Of a stretch of 64,000 bases of DNA, positions 10,500-21,139 are shown piece after piece. Under the pieces are notes generated by a model. That model was not told where the DNA came from, did not search any database, and saw nothing but the letters and a program-made list of their open reading frames with translations. How positions within the stretch are numbered: position 1 is the stretch's first letter; every line of letters starts with the position of its first letter. Source of the DNA: Prorocentrum cordatum (taxonomy: Eukaryota; Sar; Dinophyceae; Prorocentrales; Prorocentraceae). The position numbers and the translations under genes were made by a program. Location of the stretch: assembly GCA_963575745.1 (NCBI GenBank), contig CAUYUJ010020182.1:234620-298619 (forward strand), written 5' to 3'.

Positions 10500-11179
10500 C
10501 CCTCCTGGAGGAGGGCCGACCCCGGCGACCCGCGGCCCGTCCAGCTGCTGCAGGGCGCCGCTGGCGGCGGCGGGCTCCCCGGGCCGGGCCGCGCGGGCGG
10601 GACGTCCAGCCCGAGCGGCCCCGCAAGCTCGGCTTCGGGCGGCGACGGCCACCGTGGCGATGTGACGACCACGCCGACGACCAGGACAAGCACGAGCACG
10701 AGGGCCTTGACCACGAGGACGACGACCACGATGGCCACAACCACGGCCACGGCGGCGGCGACGGCGGCGATGCATCCCGACCAGGGCCACCACGGCCACC
10801 GCGACGGCCACCACGACCACGACCACCACGACGGTGCAGGAGGAATGGATTTTGAAGTTCTGGGGATCCGCTCTAGGCCTCCGGGGGGGGGGGAGCTCTC
10901 AACCGCGGCTGGGTCTGGCCTCGAAATTCTGGCCAGAACGCCTTCCAGAACAGGCTGGGGGCTTGGTGCACCCAGACCGTCTGCGGTTTCTCTCCACGTT
11001 TTGCCGCCCAGACGCCCATTCCGGGCCCCAGGAAAGCGCGGGGCGTCGTGAACGGGCGGGGTCCCTGACCTCCAGAGGACGTCCAGGTGAGGAGGAGGGG
11101 GGCGTCGTCGTCGGCGACGGCTCGGAAGCATCCCGCACTCGCCGCGCTCGGAGGAGGAGCAAGGAAGGGGATGAGGAGG
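10500..11179. other. Non-coding GC-rich region with CACGAC repeat
   Basis: 10660-10845 is a degenerate CACGACGAC/CCACGGCCAC repeat. About 10917-10990 resembles part of family F. I see no credible gene. Confidence 0.5.
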
Positions 11180-11407
11180 AGAAGGAGGAGGAGGAGTGGG
11201 AGGCGGAGCAGGAGCAGGAGGAGGAGGAGGAGCAGGAGGAGGAGGAGGAGGAGGAGGAGGAGCGAGGAATGGGAGAGCGGGAGGAGAGGAGGAGGAGGAG
11301 GAGGAGGAGGAGGAGGAGGAGCGAGAAAGGGGAGGAGGAAGAGGAGGAGGAGGAGGAGGAGGAGGGAGTTGGAGGAGGAGGAGTTGGAGGAGGAAGAGGT
11401 GGAGGAT
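11180..11407. repeat. (GGA)n tract
   Basis: About 230 bp of GGA/GAG triplets with interruptions such as GGGAGTTGGA. Confidence 0.95.
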
Positions 11408-11614
11408 GAGGGCCACTCTCCCGTCGAGCCCAGCCGAGCCTGGGGGGGGCGCTCCCAGCCTGGCGGAGAGAGGGCGCGGCTACCCGACGTCCCCGAGCCT
11501 GCACGAGGCGATGCGCTCGTTCTTCCCGCAGATCGACCAGGTCCGGGCGGGACCGCCCTCGCAGGGGTGCGCGGGACGGCGCCGCTCGCGTCGGGAGCGG
11601 AAAAGAGGGGGGTG

Positions 11615-11787
11615 ATGACTAGGGGGGTGGATATCATGGCGTGGGCCATGATATCTCCCCAGATTTCATGGCGCCTCTTCTTATTTCGTTACGCCCCTGG
11701 CCCCCCCCGCTGGGCCGCGCACATGCCGCCGGTCATGTTTCGCACCTCCCCCTCTTATACACCCTCCTCTTGCCCGCTCCCGATCGC
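11615..11787 (+). mobile_element. Dispersed repeat, family C copy 1
   Basis: Begins near GATGACTAGGGGGGTGGA and contains GATATCATGGCGTGGGCCAT, then GGGCCGCGCACATGCCGCC, ending near GCCCGCTCCCGA. Copies at 40358-40515 and 42709-43058 share this order. The copy at 42709 carries an extra foldback insert, so the uninterrupted CCCAGATTTCATGG here serves as the empty site. Confidence 0.75.
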
Positions 11788-12420
11788 GCAGCGCTCGGTA
11801 CAGCCAGCCCGCATGGTGAGGATAGGCCACCTTCCCAAGGGGTACCCCTTGCACTCTTGTCCTCTCGGCCCATCAGCGACTCTCGCTGGCCAGCCTCGTT
11901 CGAACAACGTCAGCGTGGGCCTCCGAGGCCCTTGCATCCTTACCGCGCATCCTTATGATACGGGTGCACTGTGCCCGATACGCCCTGGGCGCTTTGTCGC
12001 GTGTTCTATGTCGGGTTCAAGCAGACAGCTCTATGACACAGCGAGTTCTCAGTAGGGGACCCTGTCGAAACGAGACTGGGTCCGCCGATCGACCAGGCGG
12101 GCCTCGTCTCGACCCCTCCGACTTTGACTGGGTCCGATTTCCGTCGATTCCCATGTGGGCTCGAAGTCGGCTTCGGATTCCGATCGGGACCTCCTCTTCT
12201 CGATGGAGGCCATGCTCGCCTGCTGGTTTCCTCCGATTGGACTTCTCGCGACTCGGCTGACGATTTCCACCAATCCGATTTGTTTCGATCGCTGGTCCGG
12301 CTCGTCTATTCGATTCTGGGCTCTCCTGCCAGGTTGTGGACAACCCCGACGCGAAGGTGGGCTGCGACCACAAAAAGGAGGCCTCGCTGGAGATCGGAGA
12401 AAAACAAGAATGCATACGTA
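11788..12420. other. No gene seen; contains small dispersed repeat
   Basis: About 12260-12320 (TTTCGATCGCTGG...ATTCGATTCTGGGCTCTC) is repeated at about 34793-34848. 12060-12300 is rich in TCCGATT/GATTCC words. No supported frame. Confidence 0.5.
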
Positions 12421-12579
12421 AAGGTGTTCGGAGCTCCGCACGGAGTTCTACGTGGGGTCGGCGCTAGGCCCCCATGGCGCGCTCCACGCACCGGGGAGGG
12501 GGGGTCCAGCGACGATCCGAGAAATCCGAGCGGTCCTCCACAAGTTTGTGCTTGCGCAGTTGTCTGCTCCTCTCCCCTC

Positions 12580-12692
12580 CTCCCTCCCTCTCTCCCTCTC
12601 TCTCTCTCTCCCCCCATCTCCTCTCTCTCTCCCTCCCCCTCTCCCTCTCCCTCCCCCTCTCCCTCTCTCCCTCTCCCCCTCTCTCTCTAGAG
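12580..12692. repeat. CT-rich microsatellite
   Basis: CTCTCTCC and CCCTCTCCCT runs on the plus strand. The preceding 12425-12560 is a weak family Q copy, with ATCCGAGAAATCCGAGCGG as its right arm. Confidence 0.85.
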
Positions 12693-12882
12693 AGGGGCGC
12701 GTGGCACCGCGGGGGGAGGGGGCACGGTGCGGGGCGGGGCGTGCGCAGAGCCCCGGGGCTCCCCCGGAGACACCACGAGCCTGCGCGCGCGCCCCCCGCC
12801 GCCTGGAGGAGGCGTGCGCGCTCCGGATGGGCCGGGGAAACAAACACACACGCACACACACAAACAAACAAAAAAAAGAACA

Positions 12883-13037
12883 AGTGGGGCGTGGCCCCTC
12901 TGCGGGACAAATCTGCAGAAGCAGCTGAAACATAGTCCGGGGACGATCTTTTCAGCACTCTCTGTTCGGGCATGCTTTGGGGTATTGTTTTGATGTGTCG
13001 TCCAACATCCCCCTGTCGGAGGACATGCCCGACCTAA
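12883..13037. mobile_element. hAT-like MITE, family D copy 2 (diverged)
   Basis: The right end CATGCCCGACCTAA matches D1 exactly. The left end AAGTGGGGCGTGGCCCCTCT is a diverged version of the terminal repeat. The interior keeps CATAGTC and CATGCTT words. The target duplication is not clear. Confidence 0.6.
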
Positions 13038-13541
13038 GACAAGAAGCAGGATGCCAAGGCACCGGGCATCAAGTGCAACGTGTGTAAATAGTGCCACAGG
13101 CTGCTGCTGGCAGTAGTAGGGTTCATCATCGCGGCGTGCAATGTGTTCAGAAACATTTCTGCACTCGGACGTCAAGGGGGGGGCAATAAACGTTCGGGGG
13201 GGCGGCCAAGAGGAGGGTGCTGACTAGGCAGGGTTGGAAACCGTGGCCAGAGCCAAAATCCCCCTCTTCTCCTCTTCCATGCGTCCCATGGTTCCCCCCT
13301 TCGGTTTGCAGTCGAAGCGTGCTTGGGGGGCCGCGAGCTTTGCTTTGGCCGCAGACTGCCTGCCTGCACTGCAGCTGGTCCGCTGTACTGGCCCGAAACA
13401 GAGGGGCTCTTGCCCTGTCGGGGAAACAGATGGTCCCCCGCTCGTCCGCACAACATGCCTCGGGCCACGATCTGCGAGCCCCCTCCTGGGCGCCCCCCAC
13501 TTTTGGACGTCCCCCGCAGCATGGGGGGATCGAGGGTACTG

Positions 13542-13697
13542 TTAGGTCGGACATGTCCCTCTACGGTTGGAATATTCAAGCATTGTACAACAATGGCATG
13601 GGTATGTGGTTTCGATCATGTTTGGGTGTTTGGGGAGCATATTTTGATTTTTACTTTTCGTCCAAACTCCGCCTGCAGGGGGGCATGCCCGACCGAA
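13542..13697. mobile_element. hAT-like MITE, family D copy 3
   Basis: 156 bp. The left end is TTAGGTCGGACATGTCCC; the right end reads GGGGGCATGCCCGACCGAA. Flanks GGGTACTG and GGGTGTTG agree at 6 of 8 positions, consistent with an old 8-bp target duplication. Confidence 0.75.
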
Positions 13698-13839
13698 GGG
13701 TGTTGCAGGGAAGGCTGCCCGAACGGGGCCCTGAGCGGCCACCAGACTGCCGCCGCGGGGCCCCAGCAGAAGGTGTCCCGAGACCGCACAACCTTTCCCT
13801 CGTTTTCGTATGTTTGGGGGGGCCTCCATGGAGGCCCTC

Positions 13840-14345
13840 CTCCTTCCTCCTCCTTCCTCCTCCTCCTCCTCCTCCTCCTCCTACTCCTCCTCCCCCTTCT
13901 ACCTCCTCCTCCTTCTACCTCCTTCGTCGTCCTTCCTCCTCCTCCTCCTCCTCCTCCTTCCTCCTCCTCCTCCTCCTTCCTCCTCATCCTTCTTCCCTCC
14001 TTTTCTTTTTTTGGGGGGGCCTCCATGGAGGCCCTCGTCGCCACGGCTGGATTCGTCTCGGAATTCTGGCCGGCTCGCGCCCGGGGAGAGGGCCTCGGAC
14101 AGGCGCCGTCAGCACGCAGGCGCGCGGTTCTTCACTCCACGTTGACTGCCCCCGCGGCCGTCGGGTTGCTTCCAGGTGGCCCTCTCCTCCTCCGCCTCAT
14201 CTTTCTCTTCCTCTTCCTTCTCCTCCTCTTCCTGCTCGTCCTGCTCGCTCCTCCCCCTCCTCCTCTTCCTCCTCCCTCCTCCTCCTCCCCCTCCTCCTCT
14301 TCCTTCCTCCTCCTCGTCGTCCTCCTCCTCCTCATCCTCCTCCTC
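13840..14345. repeat. (TCC)n blocks with family F repeat between them
   Basis: TCC triplets fill 13840-14000 and 14205-14345. Between them, 14010-14115 (TTGGGGGGGCCTCCATGGAGGCCCTCG, then GGCTGGATTCGTCTCGGAA) matches repeats at 56215-56330 and 57735-57835. Confidence 0.8.
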
Positions 14346-14654
14346 CTAATTACTCCTCCCCCCCGTGCACGAACGCCCGAATTGCGTGCCCCTGCTGAGG
14401 CCGAGCACAAGTATCCGGTCAAGCAGCAGGTGAGGAACTTGTCGAGCGGTGCGACGATGAAGGTAATCCTCGGCGACTGCAAATGGTGTGATTTTGCCTG
14501 CGTGTGGCTTGTGACCTGCGTCGTTTGTGTTTTGGGGGGCACCACGTTGCCCTCGTCGAGCCTCCTCGGGACGCGGCGGCGGAATCTGTCAAAGTCCTCA
14601 CCCGCCTCACAGGGTGCGGGTTGCAAACCGCACCCTTTGCAATCCACACCACTC

Positions 14655-14774
14655 GGAGTCCCCGAAATCTGGCCCGGCTGCTTCGCCAGGCTGCGGAGGA
14701 ATATCGACCTCGACACGGATTTCGCCAAGAGCATCCGAGATTTCAGGCTCGTGGGCGATCTGAGGGAGGAGTAG
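14655..14774 (+). CDS. Candidate exon, unknown protein
   Basis: The frame reads PEIWPGCFARLRRN, then DLDTDFAKSIRDFRLVGDLREE before TAG. This short stretch looks more protein-like than its surroundings, with charged and hydrophobic residues alternating. CCGCCTCACAG upstream could act as a splice acceptor. I recognise no domain, and the frame further upstream runs into TCC-derived sequence. It may be chance. Confidence 0.25.
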   Translation, partial: GVPEIWPGCFARLRRNIDLDTDFAKSIRDFRLVGDLREE

Positions 14775-14984
14775 GAGGAGAAGGACGAGAAGAGGAGAGT
14801 GGAGGAGAGAGGAGGGAGGAGGAGGGAGCAGAGGAGGCTGAAGGAGGCGGAGAGGGAAATGAAGAGAAAGAGGATGGTAGGGGAAGAAAAAAAAGAGGGA
14901 GCAGCGGGGGTTGGGAAACGAGGAGGAAGTAGAGAAGAGGAGGAGGAGGCGGCGTGAGGAGGAAGGGGTGACACGCAAGGATGA

Positions 14985-15165
14985 GTGAGAGGAGGAGGAG
15001 GAGGAGGAGGAGGAGGAGGAGGAGGAGGAGGAGGAGGAGGAGAAGGAGGAGGAGGAGGAGAAGGAGGCGGAGGAGAAGGAGGAGGAGGAGGAGGAGGGGG
15101 AGGGGGAGGAGAGGGAGGAGGAGGAGGAGGAGGAGGAGGAGGAGGAGGAGGAGTAGGAGGAGGAA
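14985..15165. repeat. (GGA)n tract
   Basis: About 180 bp of GGA triplets with a few GGC/GGG interruptions. Confidence 0.95.
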
Positions 15166-15199
15166 GGAGAGGCAGGGGACGAGCGCCTGTGTAAAACCA

Positions 15200-15469
15200 A
15201 TTCGCATGAATAATGCTTCAACAAGCCCTCACTTCAAGTGCCTGATTCACAGGTCCCTACACCCCGTTGTGAGACAGCCGTCTGAAAAATTTGAACCGTG
15301 CCAAAACATCATTCGTTTGATTCCAACGCCGCGATCGAGTGATCCTGTCAACCCCGATTCGCACCAGAACGCCATACCTGGGACTTCAACACCTCGAATT
15401 CGCCTGACTGTTGCGCCCCGACTGTCCTACATCGTGCCAGAACACCATTTCTGGGACGTCATCCATAAG
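15200..15469. other. AT-richer unique stretch, no gene recognised
   Basis: One open frame crosses it (up to about 15478), but it starts in the GGA tract and shows no domain. Confidence 0.35.
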
Positions 15470-15850
15470 AAGTCTTGAACCTACTGTAAACTCTTAAGAC
15501 GAAGTTGTGCGGCGCGAAGGCAAGCAAGAGCCACATTTTGAAAACGACGCGCGCTCCATCCGTGAGACTGTCTGCAAAGTTTTAGGCCGAATGCGCGCAG
15601 TCCTAAGGCCAGAATGACCTGCTGTTAACGTCCCGCCATCCATCCGTGAAACTGTTTGTAAAGTTTCAAGAATGATGTACGCAGTGCTCAGGCGAGAGTC
15701 ACATCCTGGAAACGACCCGCCATCCATCCGTGAAACGCGTACAATATCTTAAAAGACGAATGTGCGCGGCGCTCAGGCAAGAGCCACATCCTGAAAACGT
15801 GCCGCCCTCCATCGATGAATTTGCTGCACTTGCAGACTTAAGATTTGCAC
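15470..15850. repeat. 84-bp tandem repeat, about 4.5 units
   Basis: The anchor CATCCGTGA (last unit CATCGATGA) lies at 15557, 15641, 15725 and 15810, giving periods 84, 84, 85. Units share GAGCCACATCCTG, AAACGACCCGCC and a diverged GTAAAGTTTTAAGACGAA segment. Confidence 0.9.
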
Positions 15851-15999
15851 ATGGTGAGAATGTCTCAGGCAAAACGCCCGGCCGGCCCTACCGACACGTC
15901 GGGGGGAAGGAGTCATTTGGGATGAAGGAGGGCGGCTCAGAGCAAACCCGAGATGCATCAGCGATGCTGCTATGCACACGTCCCCAGCACCCTCTTCAT

Positions 16000-16122
16000 C
16001 TTGGCATTGCTCGGGCGTGTGCACTTGTTCTCGGCGAGAACCATCGAGGAGCATCTTTTTTGCGAAAAAACACGCGCGACATCGAACAATGCGCGGGGAA
16101 TGAACGTCCGAGCGATGACGAG
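16000..16122. mobile_element. MITE, family A copy 1
   Basis: 123 bp. Left end CTTGGCATTGCTCGGGCG; right end inverse CTCGTCATCGCTCGGACG. Flanks TCAT and CCAT form a near-perfect 4-bp duplication. The interior carries TCGGCGAGAACCATCGAGGA and a run of A before ACACGCGC, shared with the other copies. Confidence 0.8.
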
Positions 16123-17040
16123 CCATAAAAGCCCCCAGAAGCCTTCCCTGCCTCCTGAAGAGGCGCCCCCCTTGAAAGACCGGCACCCTGCCGGCCAGCC
16201 ATTCGGGCGAGAGCGTTGCTCTGAGAAGCAGCGGCATTGCATTGGAGGGTTTCTCCGAAAGGGCTTAGGCGACCCCTCCTCCTCCTCTTCCTCATCAACA
16301 GGCGGGTAGCCTCCCGATAGTCACCCCAGGTGCTCCTTCGGGACCGTGGGGGGGAGAAAAAAGGTAGTCGTAGGCCGTCCCAGCCTGCGCCACGGGGGAA
16401 GCGTCGTGCCTGAAACCTCGGGGCTGTTCCCGTCTCGCCCGTGCGGCGGGCGGGGATAGTCCAAGGTTCCAGTGCACGGCTTTTCCTGCCGTGTTCCCGC
16501 GCCTGGGTTGTAGGTTAATGCCACGTTTGCTGCGACACCCTTGCGGTGGCCCACCTGGTACTCCGGCGGTGTCGCGGGCCCCCTGCGCGGGGGAGGCTCA
16601 TTGGAGGATACCCGCCCATTCCTCCCACGGTCACGGTCCCCCGCCGTGGCGTGCGTGGAGGCGGGTTGTCCCCGAGGGAGTGGTCCCCCTCGGGTGGCTT
16701 ATTGCGGCGGCACGACCGAACGCAGCGTGTCGTTACGCGAGGCCTCGAAATCGTTAGGACGCTGTTAGGTGCGCGGTGCGCTACGTTCTTTTTGCTTCTG
16801 CCGCCTCGCACACTGGCCGCGCGCATCGGCTCTAGACGCCTGCAGCCCCTGTTCTCTTCGAGCCCGTGGGCCAGCTCGTGGTCCAGTGTCCGGGCTCGTG
16901 CGCATGGCGGGGCCGCCGCGCTGCGCCTGTGGGCGCGCGCCGCGTCAGCCCCCGACTGCGCCGCGCATTATGCGCGCCGCTTCGCCCGCGGCGTTCGCGG
17001 GCGGCGGAGGGCGGCGGGAGGTCCTGTCCGCTTTTCGGTG
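16123..17040. other. No gene seen
   Basis: GC-rich unique sequence. Several frames are open on both strands, a GC-bias effect. No domain recognised. Confidence 0.4.
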
Positions 17041-17049
17041 TGTCCATTC

Positions 17050-17424
17050 CACTCCTCCTCCTCCTCCTCCTCCTCCTCCTCCTCCTCCTCCTCCATCTCC
17101 TCTTCCCCCTCCCCCTCCCCACCCCCACCTCCTCCTCCTCCTCCTCCTAATCCTCCTAATCCTACTCCTACTACTACTCCTACTCCTACTCCTATTCATA
17201 ACCCCCCTCTCCTCCTCCTCCTCCTCCTCCCTCCTCCTCCTCCTCTCTCCTCCTCCTCCTCCTCCTCCTCCTCCTCCTCCTCCTCTCCTTCCTCCTCCTC
17301 CTCTCCTCTTCGTCCTCCCCTCCTACTCCTCCCTCCTCCTCCTCCTCCTCCTCCTCCTCCTCCTCCTCCTCCTCCTCCTCCTCCTCCTCCTCCTCCTCCT
17401 CCTCCTCCTCCTCCTCTTCCTCGG
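17050..17424. repeat. (TCC)n pyrimidine tract
   Basis: The longest trinucleotide tract of the window, with TAC/TAAT interruptions at 17145-17205 and a nearly pure run at 17335-17418. Confidence 0.95.
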
Positions 17425-17476
17425 GTCGCCTACGGCCCTGCTTTGAGAAGCAGCGGCCTTGCACCCTTCTTTTGAG

Positions 17477-17667
17477 TACCCATCGGTCGTTGAAAGTAGG
17501 TATGTTTGGACTCCCAGATCCCAAGCTGTTGTGAGCGCATTCCTACTTCAATGACCGAGTGGCTTCACCTTTGCTCCGTCTTCTTTATTTAGGGGGCGGC
17601 GGACATCCAATGTATGTTCAACGCCTTCCTACCTCATGTTTCTACGTACCTTTCAGTCGGTGGGTCA
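17477..17667. mobile_element. MITE, family G copy 1
   Basis: 191 bp. Left end TACCCATCGGTCGTTGAAAG; right end inverse TGACCCACCGACTGAAAG. TGAG flanks both sides (17473-17476 and 17668-17671), a 4-bp target duplication. The interior shares CTACTTCAATGACCGAGTGG and AACGCCTTCCTAC with copy 2 at 56013-56202. Confidence 0.8.
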
Positions 17668-17758
17668 TGAGGTATGTCCTTAAGTACAGTTCAACTGTGT
17701 CATTCGCATACTCCACCTCTCGCGTAACGATCTGCTGGCCCTCGCGGATAGACCTCCA

Positions 17759-18001
17759 GTGGCTTGTGGCGACCGGGACAGCGACGACGACAACGACGAC
17801 AGCAAGGCGGCGACGGTAGCGACAGCAGCGAAGGCGGCGATAACAAGGCCCATCGACGATGCACTGGGTTGGCGGACCACCGCCACTTTCCAAGATCTGG
17901 GCGAGCACTTCATGAGCGCCGACGGCCGGTTCTACATGCAGGAGGCCTCCGCGAAGGCGGCGGTTTGGCGGTTTCGGGCGTTCCTCGGAGAGAGGATGTA
18001 G
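17759..18001 (+). CDS. Candidate exon, unknown protein
   Basis: An open frame of 80 residues ending in TAG. The first third is Asp/Ala-rich and derives from a GAC-type repeat. The rest (RPIDDALGWRTTATFQDLG, then FYMQEASAKAAVWRFRAFLG) has normal protein composition. CGGATAGACCTCCAG just upstream of the ATG could be a splice acceptor. I do not recognise a family. The antisense frame is also open, so coding is only suggested. Confidence 0.35.
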   Translation: MACGDRDSDDDNDDSKAATVATAAKAAITRPIDDALGWRTTATFQDLGEHFMSADGRFYMQEASAKAAVWRFRAFLGERM

Positions 18002-18069
18002 GATGAAGAGGAGGAAGAGGAGACGAAGGATGAGTTCCGCTCCCGAGCGCGGAAAGGAGGACGAGGAAC

Positions 18070-18330
18070 ATGAAGAAGAGCAGGAGGGGTGGTCCTCGTC
18101 TTCGTTTTCCTCGCCCTCCTCCTGCTTCTCCTCCTCGTCCTCCTCCTCCGCCCTCGTCCTCATTCTCGTTCTTGTCCTGGTCGTCCTCCTCCTCGGCCGC
18201 CGCCGCCTCCTCCTCCTCGTTCTCATCCTCCGTTCTGCGTTGGGCGGACTTCGGCAACGAAGCTGAATCGTTATGCCCCCTTTCTCCTCCTCCTCCTCCT
18301 CCTCCTCCTCCTCCTCCTCGCTTTCCTCCT
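18070..18330. repeat. TCC/CTCGTC pyrimidine-rich repeat
   Basis: Two blocks of TCC triplets (18110-18230 and 18285-18330) around a short unique segment. Confidence 0.85.
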
Positions 18331-18659
18331 GCGGGAGAGGGACGGAGGGACTGAGGCGTGCCGTTCCGCTCCCTCGCCTGGGCGGGAGCGCACACGACTC
18401 TCAAGAAAGGAACGGGGGGAGGCGAGCGAGGGAGGGGGAATGGGGAGGGAGCACGGAAGAGGGAGCGAGGATGGGCACGAGGAGGGAGGCGGGATGGCCC
18501 TGAGATCTGGGCATGACTTTTGTTCATCACCATCCTGTGGTGTTGGGCTATCGTTCTGAGGAGGCGGCGCCCCGCGTTCCTCACTTCCTCCTCCCCCTCC
18601 TTCTCTGCTTGTGCTTCTCGCGTGTCAACCAGCGCGGCACACACCTCACACTTGTCGTT

Positions 18660-19335
18660 GCCAGTGTAGGGGGCTCGCCCGAAGGCCCCGGTGGCACAGT
18701 CCGCATGGCGCACCCGCACATCCGGCTCACCCCTCACACGCTGCGTGGCCAAAACACAGAGCTCCGCCGAAGGTTCATGCGGCACAGTCCGCATGGTGTA
18801 CCCGCATCCGATTCGGCACACCCCTTCGACGGTTCGTGGCGCCAGAGGGAGCTTCTTCGAAGGCCCCAGTGGCACAGTCCGCATGGCGCACCCGCACCCG
18901 ATTCGGCACACCCCTCACACGTTTCGAGATCCCACAAAGTGGTCCACCGAAGGCCCCAGCGGGTCCGTCCGTATGGCGTACCCGCGCCCAACCCGGCACA
19001 CTCATCACACGTTTCGTGGCCCTAGAGGGGCTCCACCGAAAGCGCGGGTGGCAATCTGTATGGCGCACCCGCGCCCAATTCGGCACACCATACGTTGCGT
19101 GGCACCGAAGGGAGCTTCACCAAAGGCCCCAGTGGCACAGTCCGCATGGCGTACCCGCATCTGATTCGACACGCCACCCACACGCTTCGAGGCCCCACAG
19201 AGAGCTCCACCGAAGGCCCCAGCAGCAGGGTCCGCATGGCGTACCCGCATCCCAGTCGGCTCACCCCTCACACGTGCCGTGGCCCCATAGGGAGCTCCAT
19301 CGAAGGCCCGAGTGGCAGGGTCCACATGGCACCCC
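18660..19335 (-). repeat. Family K minisatellite, inverted array (about 7 units of 88-90 bp)
   Basis: Units contain GGCACAGTCCGCATGGCG, CGGCACACCCCTCACACG and CTCCACCGAAGGCCCC. On the minus strand these are the same words as the plus-strand array at 54290-55850 (GCCTTCGGTGGAG, CGTGTGAGGGGTGTGCCG, GCGCCATGCG). Anchors lie near 18700, 18782, 18872, 18961, 19050, 19136, 19222 and 19318. Confidence 0.9.
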
Positions 19336-20061
19336 TCCCCCCTCCTCCTTCTCACTTGCCTCGCATTGCCCACAGCTTCATGTGGTTGGGCCCTTCGCCA
19401 GCATAATTTGTTCGAGACGTTGGGCTTGAGTGGAGGGGGAGGACGGAAGGAAGGAGTGGAAGGAGGAGGAGCGGCAGGGAAGGAGGGGAAGTGGTCATTT
19501 GGCGTCTCTGCTGTGCCACGAAGCGACATGCTGATGACAAGCACCCCCGCTCGACCCTGGAGGTCGGCTGGTGGACATAGAGCTCATCTGGAACGTGGCA
19601 CACCGCTGGTCGCCCAGCGGTTGGCAAGCCCCCGGGAGTAAAGCCAGCCACGCGCCCTCAAACATGACGAGGCAGGTCCTTCGGGACCTCGCCGGCCGGG
19701 TACGGGGAGGCCTGGCACGTCTGCGCGTGCTCGTGTTCCAGATCTGCACGACAGAGGTCACGCGGAAGTCGGCGGCACTTTGCGAATGTTTCGTCGTGTC
19801 GGGTCTGGTTTTGGTGGTGTTGGGCAGAGCAGCCGTGCTGGGCCGCCTCTGGTGCCTGCTCCTGCACTGCGCGCGGCGCGGCCACGGCACCCCCCCTCGG
19901 TCGTGCCCGCGTGCCCAGGGAGGGGAGGAGAGGGAGGACGATGGAGTGAGGAGAAGGACCAGGGGAGGTGGAGGGAGGGAGGGAGGGGGAGGAGCGAACA
20001 AGCGAGGACGGGGACGGGGAGGGGCAGAGGGAGGCCAGCGAAGGCGCTGACGCTCCTCCAG

Positions 20062-20277
20062 GGCCCCACCTTCATATTCAGCTACATGAAGCACCTCGAC
20101 GACAACCCCTCCACTCTCCTGCCCCACCTGGTGTTCGCTGTGCTGTTTGAGTGGCAGGGCTGGCAGTCGACGGGGACGCGCGGGCTCCTCATCACAGAGA
20201 GCTCCGGGCGAGGCTTCCGCACCGGCGAGGACGCGTTGCACGGGGCCTCGAGTTTCCGAGGGGAATGGCAAGAGTGA
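20062..20277 (+). CDS. Candidate terminal exon, unknown protein
   Basis: After CTGACGCTCCTCCAG, a plausible splice acceptor, the frame reads about 71 residues to TGA with good protein character (PTFIFSYMKHLDDNPSTLL, then HLVFAVLFEWQGWQ and RGLLITESSGRGF). Upstream, the same frame enters GGGA-rich repeat, so only this 3' part is credible. No domain recognised. A donor partner upstream (19571-19900 has another open frame) is not established. Confidence 0.4.
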   Translation, partial: GPTFIFSYMKHLDDNPSTLLPHLVFAVLFEWQGWQSTGTRGLLITESSGRGFRTGEDALHGASSFRGEWQE

Positions 20278-20324
20278 CGATGTAGCCCGCGTCGGGGACC
20301 AGTTACACATCTGTTTATACATCT

Positions 20325-20705
20325 GTGTATATATATAGACCTTACATACATGTACACCTTCATAAAACAAAGGTAACGCCCTTATACATATGTATACATA
20401 CGTGTCAATGTATATCTATGTGTGTGAATGTATATGTGTGTTTGTATGTGTGCATGCATGTATGTATGCATGTATGTATGTATGTATGTATGTATGTATG
20501 TATGTGTAGGTATGCATGCATGCATCTATGTATACATGTTTGTGTGCATGCATGGATGTGTGTATGTATGTATGTATGGATGTATGCATGCATGTATGTA
20601 TGTATGTATGCACGTGTGTATGTATGTGTGCATGTATGCATGTGTGTATATGTACACATACACATACATATGTACGCAAGCAATTGCACACACACACACA
20701 TATGC
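20325..20705. repeat. TATG/TGTA microsatellite
   Basis: ATGTATGTATGTATG runs with GCATGCATG variants, ending in a CACACATA run. Confidence 0.95.
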
Positions 20706-20714
20706 ATGAAGGGA

Positions 20715-20935
20715 TCGGCTCGGTTCGGTTCGGTCCGGTTCTGCAGCCGGGTCGGTTTTGCTTGGCCGGTTCGGTTTGGCATCGGTCCGGTTTCGGCCGG
20801 TTCGGCTTGGGCCTGCCGCCGGTTCGGTTCGGTTCCGGTTTTCGCGCGGTTGGGTCCGACCGGTTCGGTTCGGTTCGAGTGGCCGCTCCGGTTCGGTTCG
20901 GCCCGACTGGTCAGGTGCGACGTTGGGCGCCCCGT
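20715..20935. repeat. CGGTT degenerate satellite, left block
   Basis: GGTTCGGTTCGGTCC-type words, orientation as at 41-255 and 22915-23125. With the right block it brackets the GGA and 18-bp arrays. Confidence 0.85.
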
Positions 20936-20957
20936 CTGCGTAAGCGACGACCCAGTT

Positions 20958-21108
20958 TGAAAAAAAGGGAGGAGGAGGAGGAGGAGGAGGAGGAGGAGGA
21001 GGAGGAGAGGAGGAGGAGGAGGAGGAGGGAGGAGGCGGAGGCGGAGGCGGAGGAGGGAGGAGGAGGACGACGAGGAGGAGAAGGAGGAGGAGGAGCAGGA
21101 GGAGAAAC
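20958..21108. repeat. (GGA)n tract
   Basis: GGA/GGC triplets on the plus strand, directly before the 18-bp minisatellite. Confidence 0.95.
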
Positions 21109-21139
21109 GTGGAGGCGTGGAGGCGCGAGGCCCTCCAGC

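Noticed and set aside
10409-11416. 335-codon Pro/Ser-rich minus-strand protein
   Set aside because: Mostly translation of the GGA tract at 11180-11407 and CACGAC repeats.
13323-14774. 483-codon protein
   Set aside because: The middle is TCC-tract translation; only the last 40 codons look protein-like and are listed as a candidate exon.
18660-19430. 272-codon frame in the inverted K array
   Set aside because: Repeat-derived; the same peptides appear in antisense at 54290-55850.
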